Made by a program: the position numbers and the translations under genes. A model generated the notes under the pieces. It ran no database searches and was not told the origin of the DNA. It saw only the letters and a program-made list of their open reading frames with translations. From Balneolales bacterium (GTDB lineage: Bacteria; Bacteroidota; Rhodothermia; Balneolales; Natronogracilivirgulaceae), in contig SLKA01000072.1 in NCBI GenBank assembly GCA_007134845.1, positions 1-50,506 of the forward strand: a stretch of 50,506 bases of DNA, read 5' to 3'. Position 1 is the stretch's first letter. The number at the start of each line of letters is the position of its first letter. Positions 15,225-23,597 of this stretch are shown here, piece by piece.

Positions 15225-15917
15225 ATGGAAAAAAAGAGGAAGCAGATTCAAAGCAGATATGATCCACGTTTCGAAAGAGATGTATGGGGTGTGTTTAAAG
15301 TCATGGGTGAATTTGTGGATGGCTATGAAAAAATGTCCCATGTAGGACCCTGTGTTTCATTTTTCGGTTCAGCCAGGTTGCAGGAAGATAATCAGTATTA
15401 CAAGATGGCTGTTGAAACGGCTCGAAAAATGGCGGAAACCGGTTTTGGCGTTATAACAGGAGGTGGACCAGGGATCATGGAGGCGGGAAACCGGGGTGCT
15501 GACAAGGCCGGTGGAACCTCAGTGGGCTTGTGTATATCCCTGCCAAATGAACCGACCGCCAACCCGTATATCGGAAATGATTTCCGCATTCATTTCAACT
15601 ACTTTTTTGCCCGTAAAGTGATGTTCGTGAAATATGCCCAGGGATTTGTCGTTTTGCCTGGAGGCTTTGGCACGCTGGATGAGTTTTTTGAAGCCATGAC
15701 TCTTATACAGACGAAGAAAATTCATCAGTTTCCAATTATTCTGATGGGTAAAGATTACTGGGCAGGTCTTATTGACTGGATAAAAAACAGAATGGTTGAA
15801 GAAAAAACCATTGATGCCAAAGATTTGGAGCTGTTTCACGTGACCGATGATCCGGATGAAGCAACATCCATTATCTATGATTTTTACGAAACGAATAAGC
15901 TCAGACCGAATTTCTGA
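15225..15917 (+). CDS. LOG-family (TIGR00730-like) nucleotide phosphoribohydrolase
   Basis: A 230-residue Rossmann-fold protein with the family motif PGGFGTLDE (145-153) and the glycine-rich GFGVITGGGPGIMEAGNRGA. Characterised members hydrolyse the N-glycosidic bond of nucleoside 5'-monophosphates, releasing a free base and ribose 5-phosphate (plant LOG cytokinin enzymes, bacterial PpnN); older annotations call it a lysine decarboxylase, which the motif does not support. It should be cytoplasmic. The gene starts 12 bp after the DUF5683 stop, so it may be cotranscribed with the par genes. Its 3' end holds a parS-like palindrome. Confidence 0.88.
   Translation: MEKKRKQIQSRYDPRFERDVWGVFKVMGEFVDGYEKMSHVGPCVSFFGSARLQEDNQYYKMAVETARKMAETGFGVITGGGPGIMEAGNRGADKAGGTSVGLCISLPNEPTANPYIGNDFRIHFNYFFARKVMFVKYAQGFVVLPGGFGTLDEFFEAMTLIQTKKIHQFPIILMGKDYWAGLIDWIKNRMVEEKTIDAKDLELFHVTDDPDEATSIIYDFYETNKLRPNF
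15832..15847. promoter_or_regulatory. Candidate parS site (ParB-binding palindrome)
   Basis: TGTTTCACGTGACCGA matches the conserved bacterial parS consensus TGTTTCACGTGAAACA at 13 of 16 positions, with the left half and centre perfect and all three mismatches in the right half. It lies 1.4 kb downstream of parB, and functional parS sites often sit inside genes near parAB. It also encodes LFHVTD in the LOG protein, so protein constraint could explain part of the match; under equal base use I would expect roughly 0.2 such matches in a window this size. Confidence 0.45.
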
Positions 15918-16065
15918 AGAAGTATCCCATATGTTTTTACACTATTTAATTTTTTAATGGTTATAAAATCATAAAATGTTAAATTATTCACCTTGTAAGT
16001 ACGAAGTTTGTAATTTCTAACGTTTTTACTATCGATCACCTATCCCAAAATTCAATCAAAGCAAT

Positions 16066-17049
16066 ATGAACGTTGTAAAAAAATCCATCGTGGTTTTGTC
16101 AGCCTTGCTGATCTCTTTTAGTTTCAGCAATAATGCTTTAGCTCAATCACGGGAAGATGCCATTAACAAATTCAATGAAGGATTTGCTCTCTTCAGCGAA
16201 CAGGGAGATAACATGGCAGCCATTGAAAAATTCAAGGAAACCATTGCGATCGCAGACGAAGTCGGGTCTGAGGCCAATGATATACGTGAACGCGCTGTCG
16301 GACAAATTCCAAGGCTTGCCTTTATGCATGCAGCCCAATTGGTCAGAGAGCGGAAACTGGCTGAATCTATTGATGCTTTCCAAGAAACCATTCAACTTGC
16401 AGAAACATATGGTGACGATCAGATTCTGAGTCGAGCTCGCGGGAATCTTCCGCCCCTCCACCTGAATCTGGGAAACCAGTACTACAGGAACGAACAAAAT
16501 CAGCAGGCACTTGAGCAGTACAATAAAGCTGTCGAGCTGAATCCGTCCTATGTCAGTGCGTACTATCAGATAGGACTGGTTTACCGTCGTCTTGGTGAAC
16601 TTGACGAGGCGCTTGAGAATTTTGACACCTCCATCGACCTTGCCCGTGAAGCAGGTGATCAGGATAATATGGAACGGAGTCAGCGTGCTGCACGAGATCA
16701 CCTTGTCTATTTGGCATCCGAACAAATTGAGGAGGAGTTTTACAGCAGGGCTCTTGATTTACTTAACCGGGCAGCCGGCTACGGAGAGAGTGCAAGCATG
16801 CATTACCGATTTGCTGAAGTATACAACAACCAAAGACGGTATGACGATGCTCGTGCCAGCGCTGAACGGGCCCTTGAGCTGGAAACCGGAGGACGGACCG
16901 ACAGGGCCAGAATTTATTTCGAGCTTGGACTCGCTCACAAAGGACTGGATAATACCCAGGCTGCCTGCAATGCTTTCAGAAATGCAATGGTTGGCGACTA
17001 TCGCTCACCGGCCGAACACGAAATTGAACATGAACTGAATTGCAATTGA
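16066..17049 (+). CDS. Secreted TPR-repeat protein
   Basis: A 327-residue exported protein: signal peptide (VVLSALLISFSFSNNALA, cleaved before QSRED), then helical tetratricopeptide repeats from end to end. The clearest unit is HLNLGNQYYRNEQNQQALEQYNKAVELNPSYVSAYYQIGLVYRRLGELDEALENF (~142-196, given here as two adjoining 34-residue repeats). Such proteins are periplasmic or outer-membrane scaffolds; no catalytic motif is visible. The ATG at 16066 has no strong ribosome binding site. The gene is monocistronic and ends in a strong intrinsic terminator at 17091-17122. The 148-bp gap upstream has TTGTAA-type hexamers near 16000-16015 but no promoter I would commit to. Confidence 0.82.
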   Translation: MNVVKKSIVVLSALLISFSFSNNALAQSREDAINKFNEGFALFSEQGDNMAAIEKFKETIAIADEVGSEANDIRERAVGQIPRLAFMHAAQLVRERKLAESIDAFQETIQLAETYGDDQILSRARGNLPPLHLNLGNQYYRNEQNQQALEQYNKAVELNPSYVSAYYQIGLVYRRLGELDEALENFDTSIDLAREAGDQDNMERSQRAARDHLVYLASEQIEEEFYSRALDLLNRAAGYGESASMHYRFAEVYNNQRRYDDARASAERALELETGGRTDRARIYFELGLAHKGLDNTQAACNAFRNAMVGDYRSPAEHEIEHELNCN

Positions 17050-17079
17050 TGTTACGGTCCGAATAACAGGATAATCCGT

Positions 17080-18237
17080 TTATTTCGAAAGACTCTGGCT
17101 GCGCGCCAGGGTCTTTTTTTTTGGGTGCATGTGAACACAGGTAAATGTGATGTCGTCCAGCAGTTTCTCACCTTCGATAAACTCTTCAACGGCTATCTGA
17201 ATTTTATTCAGTATGGTGGTGGCATTGAGAGAACCATATAACTCGAAGAGATGGCGCAGTCTGTGATCGTCGTATTGCTCCATATTCGGATTCCGTGCTT
17301 CTGTAAGGCCATCGGTATAAAAAAGCAGGTTGTCACCCGGCTGCATATGAATGGAAAGCTGCTTGAGGTTTTCGCCGAAAACTTTGGTGCTGGTCATTCC
17401 GAGGGCAAGGCCGGAAGAACGAAGTTCACTGACGATATCTCTTGAAGATTGATAAAGTAAAGGCGGATTGTGACCGGCACGACACATTTTAACAGGGGAT
17501 CCGTCAGCCGGGAAAAAAGCAGCACAAGCAGTGACAAATGTCTTGTCCTTTTTCCCCGATTTAATATAGTCATTGAGATGCAGGAACAATTCTTTGGGAT
17601 CCGGTTTAAGCTTCTCGATAATCAGATGAACCAGTGCCTGGAGTCGGACCATATAAAGTGCTGCCGAGAGTCCCTTGCCGGACACATCTGCAATCACATA
17701 ATAGGTGCCCTGGGTAGTGTCGATGACATCGACATAGTCGCCGCCGACTTCACTGGCTGTGCTTGCAAAAGATGCAAATTCCAGATTCTTATGCCGGATA
17801 TTGGACCCGGGCAGAAGGCTGATCTGAATATCCCGTGCGAGGTCGATCTCCTTCATGACATCCGATTTCTCGAGCAGTTCCAGTAAGAGGAGCAGCACCA
17901 GTGTGATAATGGAGAGGGGAAGCATCAGTGCAGCAATTGCTCCGGATCCAAGAAAATGAATAACAAGTCCTGCAAATGAAAAACCAAGTGCCAGTCTGCG
18001 TGCAGGAGTAAGCCGCAACAGAAGGGACGAAAGCAGCCGGAAGACACGTACGGGGGGCTGCCGGTCGCCAGACTCACCGGGCTTGGCTCCAACAGCATCA
18101 TAATACAGCTCCATCAGACGCTTTGAGTCATCATGAAACTCTTTGCCAATTCGCTCCGGTGTCATTCCCCTGGTGTATTCACGGTAAAAAATTCTCGTAT
18201 TCCGGAATGCCTGCCGGGTTTCGTTTTTCAAGCTCAT
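17080..18237 (-). CDS. Membrane-anchored SpoIIE/RsbU-type PP2C phosphatase
   Basis: A 385-residue serine/threonine phosphatase of the SpoIIE/RsbU family, which dephosphorylates anti-sigma-antagonist (STAS) proteins in partner-switching pathways. Residues ~1-80 are cytoplasmic, two hydrophobic helices (~83-98 and ~100-122) form a membrane hairpin, then a linker (IDLARDIQISLLP) leads into the PP2C domain (~150-372). Metal ligands are visible in EVGGDYVDVI (Asp at 167), VIADVSGKGLSAALYM, and FYTDGLTEARN. It lacks PAS, GAF or HAMP sensors, so the signal may enter through the N-terminal or membrane part. No rsbV- or rsbW-like gene is in the window. Its last codons overlap the terminator of the convergent TPR gene. 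Confidence 0.88.
   Translation of the reverse strand: MSLKNETRQAFRNTRIFYREYTRGMTPERIGKEFHDDSKRLMELYYDAVGAKPGESGDRQPPVRVFRLLSSLLLRLTPARRLALGFSFAGLVIHFLGSGAIAALMLPLSIITLVLLLLLELLEKSDVMKEIDLARDIQISLLPGSNIRHKNLEFASFASTASEVGGDYVDVIDTTQGTYYVIADVSGKGLSAALYMVRLQALVHLIIEKLKPDPKELFLHLNDYIKSGKKDKTFVTACAAFFPADGSPVKMCRAGHNPPLLYQSSRDIVSELRSSGLALGMTSTKVFGENLKQLSIHMQPGDNLLFYTDGLTEARNPNMEQYDDHRLRHLFELYGSLNATTILNKIQIAVEEFIEGEKLLDDITFTCVHMHPKKKTLARSQSLSK
17091..17122 (+). terminator. Intrinsic terminator of the TPR gene
   Basis: A 9-bp stem (17091-17099 with 17105-17113; one G-T wobble), a 5-nt loop TGCGC, and a run of nine T (17114-17122) make a textbook rho-independent terminator on the plus strand, 42 bp after the TPR stop. 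It lies within the last codons of the convergent phosphatase gene. Read on the minus strand it has only three T, so it is essentially one-directional. Confidence 0.9.
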
Positions 18238-18300
18238 TACCTCAATAATGTGTTTCAGAGTTGGTTATGCCCGACGGATTCAGGCATAAAACCCACTCCC

Positions 18301-18328
18301 TTGCCATACTTGGTAGTATTCGTATGAT
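18301..18328 (+). promoter_or_regulatory. Sigma70-type promoter of polA
   Basis: TTGCCA at 18301-18306 (5 of 6 to consensus), a 16-bp spacer, TATGAT at 18323-18328 (5 of 6). Transcription would start near 18335, with a leader of about 108 nt before the polA ATG. It lies in the divergent gap between the phosphatase gene and polA. Confidence 0.55.
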
Positions 18329-18442
18329 AAAGATAAAAGTTATATCAAATTTCGCTTATTTTGAGTGACAATCTCTGTGGCATGAAGATGACACATTGAT
18401 GTCAGAAGATGCTCAATTACAACCATCCGTTACAGCTATTTT

Positions 18443-21256
18443 ATGTCTGAAAAATTGTTTCTGATTGACGGTACGGCTTTGGCCTATCGATCCTATTTTG
18501 CAATGATCAACAGCAATCTGAGAAATGCAGAGGGTATTCCTACCGGGGCAATCTACGGATTTGCAAATGCCCTGGTCAATCTTCTGGAAAAGGAGCAGCC
18601 CACTCATCTCGCTGTTGCCTGGGATACACATGCCCCTACGTTCCGGCATGAGATGGATGAAAACTACAAGGCAAACAGGCCGCCTCAGCCCGAAGATCTT
18701 CAGATATCCATTCCGCTGATCAAGGAGATGGTGGAGCTCTTCGGTTTTAACAATCTGGAAAAAGACGGATATGAGGCCGATGATGTGATCGGAACACTGG
18801 CTGTCCAGGCGAAGAAAAAGAATATCAAGGTGTACATGGTCACCCCGGACAAAGACTTCATGCAGCTGGTGGGGGAAAATATCTATATGTACAAGCCTCT
18901 TAACCGGGGCGATGGTTTTGAGTTGATAGACAGGGATGGCGTGGTAAACTATTTTGGAGTCGGACCGGAGTCTGTTACCGACGTACTCGCTTTGATAGGC
19001 GACACTTCCGATAATATTCCGGGTGTACCGGGGATAGGGAAGAAGGGGGCTGCAAAAATCATTCAGGAATTCGGAAGTCTGGAAAAGGCGATTGAGGCTG
19101 CTCCTGAGATGAAGAGCAAACGCGCAAGGGAAGGACTGTTGAATAACAGCGATCAGGCCTTTAAATCTCGTGAAATGATCGTCATAAATACGGATGTTCC
19201 CGAGTCTTTGCAATGGGATGAGCTTCGCTGGCACGGAATACAAGCCAAGCCGCTGGTTCATTATTTCAAGCGTATGCAGTTCCGTAGTCTGTCGCGAAAG
19301 ATTGCAACAGCCGAAGGAGGAATGCTTGGCAGCATTAAAGAAAAAATTGCACAGACTGGCCAGGCTTCCCTCTTCGACAATCCCGATGGAACGGGGCAAT
19401 CAGGATCTGGTCACGAAACCATGGATCACAATGATGATGCCGAATCACCTTATGAGACACTGCGCCCGGATGAAGTGGAATACCGGATTGTAACAGAAAT
19501 CAAGGCGCTGGAATCCTGCATCGGGCAGCTCAAAAAATCACCGGTCTGGTGTTTCGACACTGAAACCACATCCACCAATCCACAGATTGCGGAGCTGCTG
19601 GGCATCGCATTCTCGTGCGAGACCGGGAAGGGCTGGTATGTCGTTGTCAGGGAGTTTGACAGACAGGAGCTGGTGGATTTATTGAAACCGATATTCCGGC
19701 AGCATGATGGCATTATGGTTGCACATCATTTCAAGTATGATTATCAGGTTCTGAAAATATTCGGCATTGATATAAAAGGAATCTTTTTTGATACCATGCT
19801 GGCGGCATATCTGATTGATGCAGGTCAGAAAATGGACATGAATTCCTTGGCCCGGGGTTATTTGAATTATGATCCGGTATCCATAGAATCTCTTATCGGT
19901 GTAAGGGGAAAGGATCAGAAAACCATGGAAGATATTCCGGTTGAGCAAGTTGCGCCCTATGCTTGTGAAGACGCGGATATCACATTGCGCCTGTATTCTG
20001 TGTTTGTCGAAAAAATAAAAGAGATTGGACTGGAAAAACTGGCTGAAGAGATTGAGTTTCCGCTGGCACGTATTCTTGGAGATATGGAGTTTGCTGGAAT
20101 CAGGATTGATCTTGACCTGCTCTCGTCATTTTCAGAGGAGCTTGACCGTGATATTGAAGAGGCCAGGGGACACATATTCAAAATGGCCGGTGAGGAGTTT
20201 AATATCAACTCGACGCAGCAGCTCGGGGTAATTCTCTTTGACAAGATGCAACTCCCATCCAAAAAGAAGACGGCAACCGGAAAATACGCAACATCAGAGC
20301 AGGTACTATCACAACTTGCACCACAATATGAAATCGTTGCACAAATTCTGGAATACAGGGGGCTCAGCAAATTGAAATCGACTTATGTTGATGCTCTGCC
20401 CAAACTTGTCAATGAGCGCACCGGGCGCATCCACAGCACCTTCAATCAGCATATTACGGCAACCGGACGATTGTCATCGACAAATCCGAATCTTCAGAAT
20501 ATTCCGGTGCGAACGGAGCGTGGGCGTGGTATTCGCAAAGCTTTTGTAGCAGAGAAGGGATATCGCATTCTGGCTGCGGACTATTCCCAAATTGAACTGC
20601 GCATTATTGCATCAATGTCAGGTGATGAGGCGATGATCAGGGCGTTTCAAGATGATGAGGATATTCACGCCAGGACAGCAGCTGAGATCTTCGGACTTGA
20701 GTCGTTGCAGGATGTTGACAGGGATCAGCGCAGAAAAGCCAAGGAAGTGAATTTTGGCATTCCATACGGTGTGAGTGCATTCGGTCTGGCCCAGCGGCTT
20801 GGAGTGTCCATCCAGGAGGGAAGAAGTATTATAGAGGCTTACTTTGAGCGGTTTCGGGCCATACGGAAATTTATCAATGAAACCATAGACTTTGCCCGGG
20901 ACAAAGGGTATGTGGAGACGCTTTCCGGACGCAGGCGGTTTATCCCGGATATTCATTCCAGGAATCCGAATATTCGTGGTTTTGCCGAGCGTACGGCGGT
21001 CAACATGCCGATTCAGGGAACTGCAGCGGACTTGATCAAAATTGCCATGATAAACATAGATCGCGAACTGTCCCAAAGGATATCACGCAGCCGCATGCTT
21101 ATGCAGGTGCATGATGAACTGGTATTTGATGTACCGATAGAGGAACTCGAAGAAATTCCTCATATGATACGATCTGTTATGGAGCATGCCATGGACCTGA
21201 AAGTGCCACTGAAAGTTGAAACCGGCGTTTCAGGCAACTGGCTGGATGCACATTAA
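18443..21256 (+). CDS. polA: DNA polymerase I
   Basis: A full-length (937-residue) Pol I that removes RNA primers and fills gaps in replication and repair. Residues ~1-290 are the 5'-3' exonuclease (FLIDGTALAYRSYFA, GYEADDVIGTLA, DKDFMQLV, GDTSDNIPGVPGIGKKGA). Residues ~360-540 are the 3'-5' proofreading domain with the metal residues intact in FDTETTS (~371-376), so it should proofread, unlike Taq. Residues ~560-937 are the polymerase: DYSQIELR near 712 (motif A), KEVNFGIPYG (motif B) and MQVHDELVFD near 887 (motif C). A long antisense open frame over its first third is a shadow. A nested inverted repeat follows the gene. Confidence 0.98.
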   Translation: MSEKLFLIDGTALAYRSYFAMINSNLRNAEGIPTGAIYGFANALVNLLEKEQPTHLAVAWDTHAPTFRHEMDENYKANRPPQPEDLQISIPLIKEMVELFGFNNLEKDGYEADDVIGTLAVQAKKKNIKVYMVTPDKDFMQLVGENIYMYKPLNRGDGFELIDRDGVVNYFGVGPESVTDVLALIGDTSDNIPGVPGIGKKGAAKIIQEFGSLEKAIEAAPEMKSKRAREGLLNNSDQAFKSREMIVINTDVPESLQWDELRWHGIQAKPLVHYFKRMQFRSLSRKIATAEGGMLGSIKEKIAQTGQASLFDNPDGTGQSGSGHETMDHNDDAESPYETLRPDEVEYRIVTEIKALESCIGQLKKSPVWCFDTETTSTNPQIAELLGIAFSCETGKGWYVVVREFDRQELVDLLKPIFRQHDGIMVAHHFKYDYQVLKIFGIDIKGIFFDTMLAAYLIDAGQKMDMNSLARGYLNYDPVSIESLIGVRGKDQKTMEDIPVEQVAPYACEDADITLRLYSVFVEKIKEIGLEKLAEEIEFPLARILGDMEFAGIRIDLDLLSSFSEELDRDIEEARGHIFKMAGEEFNINSTQQLGVILFDKMQLPSKKKTATGKYATSEQVLSQLAPQYEIVAQILEYRGLSKLKSTYVDALPKLVNERTGRIHSTFNQHITATGRLSSTNPNLQNIPVRTERGRGIRKAFVAEKGYRILAADYSQIELRIIASMSGDEAMIRAFQDDEDIHARTAAEIFGLESLQDVDRDQRRKAKEVNFGIPYGVSAFGLAQRLGVSIQEGRSIIEAYFERFRAIRKFINETIDFARDKGYVETLSGRRRFIPDIHSRNPNIRGFAERTAVNMPIQGTAADLIKIAMINIDRELSQRISRSRMLMQVHDELVFDVPIEELEEIPHMIRSVMEHAMDLKVPLKVETGVSGNWLDAH

Positions 21257-21273
21257 TGGTACGGCCCAATATG

Positions 21274-21367
21274 TAACAGCACAGGCGCCTGCTTCACAAA
21301 TACCTGACCTTGAAAAAGGCTTTGCGAAGCAGGGCGTCACCACAAATACGGCGTTGCTGTTTTTTTT
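21274..21367 (+). terminator. Nested inverted repeats with T-run after polA
   Basis: AACAGCA (21274-21280) pairs with TGCTGTT (21354-21360), which runs into ten or so T (to 21367). Inside it, CCTGCTTC (21287-21294) pairs with GAAGCAGG (21325-21332). The branched structure would bring a stem directly before the U-run 18 bp after the polA stop, so it may terminate polA, though the outer stem is far from compact. The 110-bp gap otherwise holds nothing and ends at the stop of the convergent barrel gene. Confidence 0.4.
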
Positions 21368-22479
21368 TATCGCAGACTGACACCCAGACCGACCGAAACC
21401 ATAGAGTAGTCGGCGAGCGTGTAATCGACATTGAATGTAATGAGAGGAAGGCTGATGCGGAGCCCTGCCAGGGCGCGAATATTGTTTGCTCCGTCAAGCG
21501 AGAAGTCAATCGGATCGCTGAGCGCATTCAGTCTTCTTTTGAATTCACCGTCCTGCATGTCAGGAGTATAGTAAGGGAAGTCGCCGTCGACCCTGACATT
21601 TGTAGTGGATCCTTCGAAACCGACACCACCGTAGACAGATATAATTGGAAGTGATTTTCCAACGATGAAATTGACAGTATAGGCATTTGTGCTGAATACG
21701 AGCTCCTGATCGTCCCATGTATCCGAGCCGGGTCCGCCGAGACCGTCCGGATCCATATCATTTTCGGCATTGAAATCAACCGGCCGGGCATTCAAATCAG
21801 CGCTGGTGCCAAATGCGGTATAGCCGGCCATCACAGAAAACGTAACAGGCAGTAAAGCGCCACCCGGAAACCATTGATTGAGTTCATGCTTCACACCAAG
21901 TCCATACAGGTAAATTTCGCCATAGTCGAGAAACTTGAATGGCGGGATGAAACGAACCATTACATCGGTATTTTTGGGCAGGCCCAATCCGGCTTGTACC
22001 ATCGGAGTCATAATATAGCTGAATCCTGTACCGGGAGGCATGTCGAATCTGGCAAGTTCCCGTCCTTCCTGACTATAATAACCAAGGCTGGCGGCACCGC
22101 TGGAACTGCCACTGAATGTGGGTGTTTCGGGTCCTCCCTGCAATACCTGAAGCGTACTGAGACCCAGTTCATCAATATTAAAGCTTTGATGGGCATCAGG
22201 AACCATGGCAGCTGACAGATTCAGCTTTACATGAAAACCAAGGACGCCATGGGTTTTGGCCCTGTCGACCCATCCGGTATTAATACCGGCACCAAATCCA
22301 TTGGCAAACGGTTTTAAGTACTCTTGAAAAAGCAGTTGCGCGTTATATTCCCCCCCCTCAAGAAGATCCCCCAGATCTCCAAGTTGTCCGTGTGCTTTTT
22401 TACCGGGAGAGAGCATGAGGGCCATGAGCAAACAGGAGAGTCCGAATAGGGGGCCAAGATTTGTAGTAAACTTCATCAT
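21367..22479 (-). CDS. DUF6588-like outer-membrane beta-barrel protein
   Basis: A 370-residue predicted outer-membrane protein of a family I recall as DUF6588 in Bacteroidota. It starts with a signal peptide (LFGLSCLLMALMLSPGKKAHG, cleavage probably before QLGDL), then long amphipathic strands rich in Gly and aromatics, and ends in a strand with LGVSLR. The turn segment around ~250 (DPDGLGGPGSD) is acidic and Gly-rich. Function unknown; no enzymatic motif is seen. A G8 tract on the coding strand (plus-strand C8 at 22350-22357) falls at codons ~42-44 and could permit phase variation. It is the last gene of a possible lon-rsgA run, 119 bp after rsgA. Confidence 0.7.
   Translation of the reverse strand: MMKFTTNLGPLFGLSCLLMALMLSPGKKAHGQLGDLGDLLEGGEYNAQLLFQEYLKPFANGFGAGINTGWVDRAKTHGVLGFHVKLNLSAAMVPDAHQSFNIDELGLSTLQVLQGGPETPTFSGSSSGAASLGYYSQEGRELARFDMPPGTGFSYIMTPMVQAGLGLPKNTDVMVRFIPPFKFLDYGEIYLYGLGVKHELNQWFPGGALLPVTFSVMAGYTAFGTSADLNARPVDFNAENDMDPDGLGGPGSDTWDDQELVFSTNAYTVNFIVGKSLPIISVYGGVGFEGSTTNVRVDGDFPYYTPDMQDGEFKRRLNALSDPIDFSLDGANNIRALAGLRISLPLITFNVDYTLADYSMVSVGLGVSLR
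22350..22357 (-). repeat. G8 homopolymer in the barrel gene
   Basis: Eight consecutive C on the plus strand, hence G8 in the coding strand, within codons for Glu-Gly-Gly-Glu just after the signal peptide of the DUF6588-like protein. A tract of this length is prone to slipped-strand copying; loss or gain of one G would shift the frame early in the gene. Confidence 0.75.
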
Positions 22480-22598
22480 ATTAACTCCAACTAAAGGGTG
22501 TAATTATTTTGGTAGATGATAAACAGGATTTTAGATGCTAAATCGAGTAAAAGTAACTCTTTTTTGGGGTAAATGTAATAAGGATTCAACAGTCTGAT

Positions 22599-23531
22599 TT
22601 AAAACGCGTTATCAGCTTCATTTTCCGAGCTTTCAATAATATTAATATAGCTTCGATACCGTGATTCCGCAATACGGTTATCTTCAACCGCTTTTTTCAC
22701 AGCACATGAGGGTTCATGCCTGTGTGTACAGTTGCTATAGCGGCAGTTTTCAATGAGCGGTTTCATCTCGGGAAAATAATGAGAGATTTCATAGGAATCG
22801 AAATCGACCAATCCGAATTCGCGAATTCCGGGGGTGTCAACAACATGGGTTTCTCCGCCCAGTTCGATAAGCTGTGCATAGGTTGTCGTATGCTTGCCCT
22901 TGCTTGAAAAATGGCTGATTTCTCCGGTTTTTAGATTGAGATCCGGCGAAAGAGCGTTCAGAAGGCTGGTTTTGCCGGTTCCTGAGTGACCGGCAAGCAC
23001 CGATATTTTGCCCTTTAGTACATCCCCGAGTTGTTCAACGGTATCAGTATGGTGGATGCTGGTTTCGAGAAACTGATAGCCAAGGCCTGAATAGAGTTGC
23101 CCGATTTCATCCAGCTTTTCCCTATCCTTTTCCCCCTTCAGCAAATCTGTCTTGTTCAGGATGATGAGTGCCGGTATGTCGTATGCTTCGCATAAGACCA
23201 GAAGCCGGTCAATGAATCCGGTTTTGAAAGCCGGGTTGCGCCATGATTGAACGATAAGCACAAAATCCACATTCGCTGCCAGAATTTGAACGCCTCTTCG
23301 TCCGTGCGTCGCTTTTCTGAGGAGCTGGTTTTTTCTCTCCATGATGCGGTCTATGATGCCTGTACCATCAGACTGACGGGTGACATCCACAATATCACCC
23401 ACAGCAGCCGGGTTGACCACATCTTCTTCCGACAGCCGGAATTTACCAGGAAGCCGGCATGCCAGTGATTCACCGTCATCCATTCGAACCTGATACCAGC
23501 TTCCCGTGGCTTTGGTGATCAGCCCTTTCAT
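22599..23531 (-). CDS. rsgA: Ribosome small-subunit GTPase RsgA (YjeQ)
   Basis: A 310-residue circularly permuted GTPase that checks late maturation of the 30S subunit. The order is diagnostic: an N-terminal OB fold (~1-70); then the permuted GTPase with G4 NKTDLL before G1 GHSGTGKTSLLNAL (~180-187) and G3 VDTPGIREFG; then a C-terminal zinc knuckle with Cys and His ligands in CRYSNCTHRHEPSC. Full length, with nothing odd. It starts 67 bp after the lon stop on the same strand, so the two may be cotranscribed. Confidence 0.95.
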   Translation of the reverse strand: MKGLITKATGSWYQVRMDDGESLACRLPGKFRLSEEDVVNPAAVGDIVDVTRQSDGTGIIDRIMERKNQLLRKATHGRRGVQILAANVDFVLIVQSWRNPAFKTGFIDRLLVLCEAYDIPALIILNKTDLLKGEKDREKLDEIGQLYSGLGYQFLETSIHHTDTVEQLGDVLKGKISVLAGHSGTGKTSLLNALSPDLNLKTGEISHFSSKGKHTTTYAQLIELGGETHVVDTPGIREFGLVDFDSYEISHYFPEMKPLIENCRYSNCTHRHEPSCAVKKAVEDNRIAESRYRSYINIIESSENEADNAF

Positions 23532-23597
23532 TGCTGAACAGAAACTTGAACGGTGTTAACCATGGCACATGCTTCGGGTCGGATTGACGGTCTTAGT

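Noticed and set aside
18413-19399. A 328-codon minus-strand open frame across the 5' third of polA
   Set aside because: It is antisense to a certain, full-length polA gene, has no recognisable domain, and no ribosome binding site or promoter. Its length is explained by codon bias of the sense strand.
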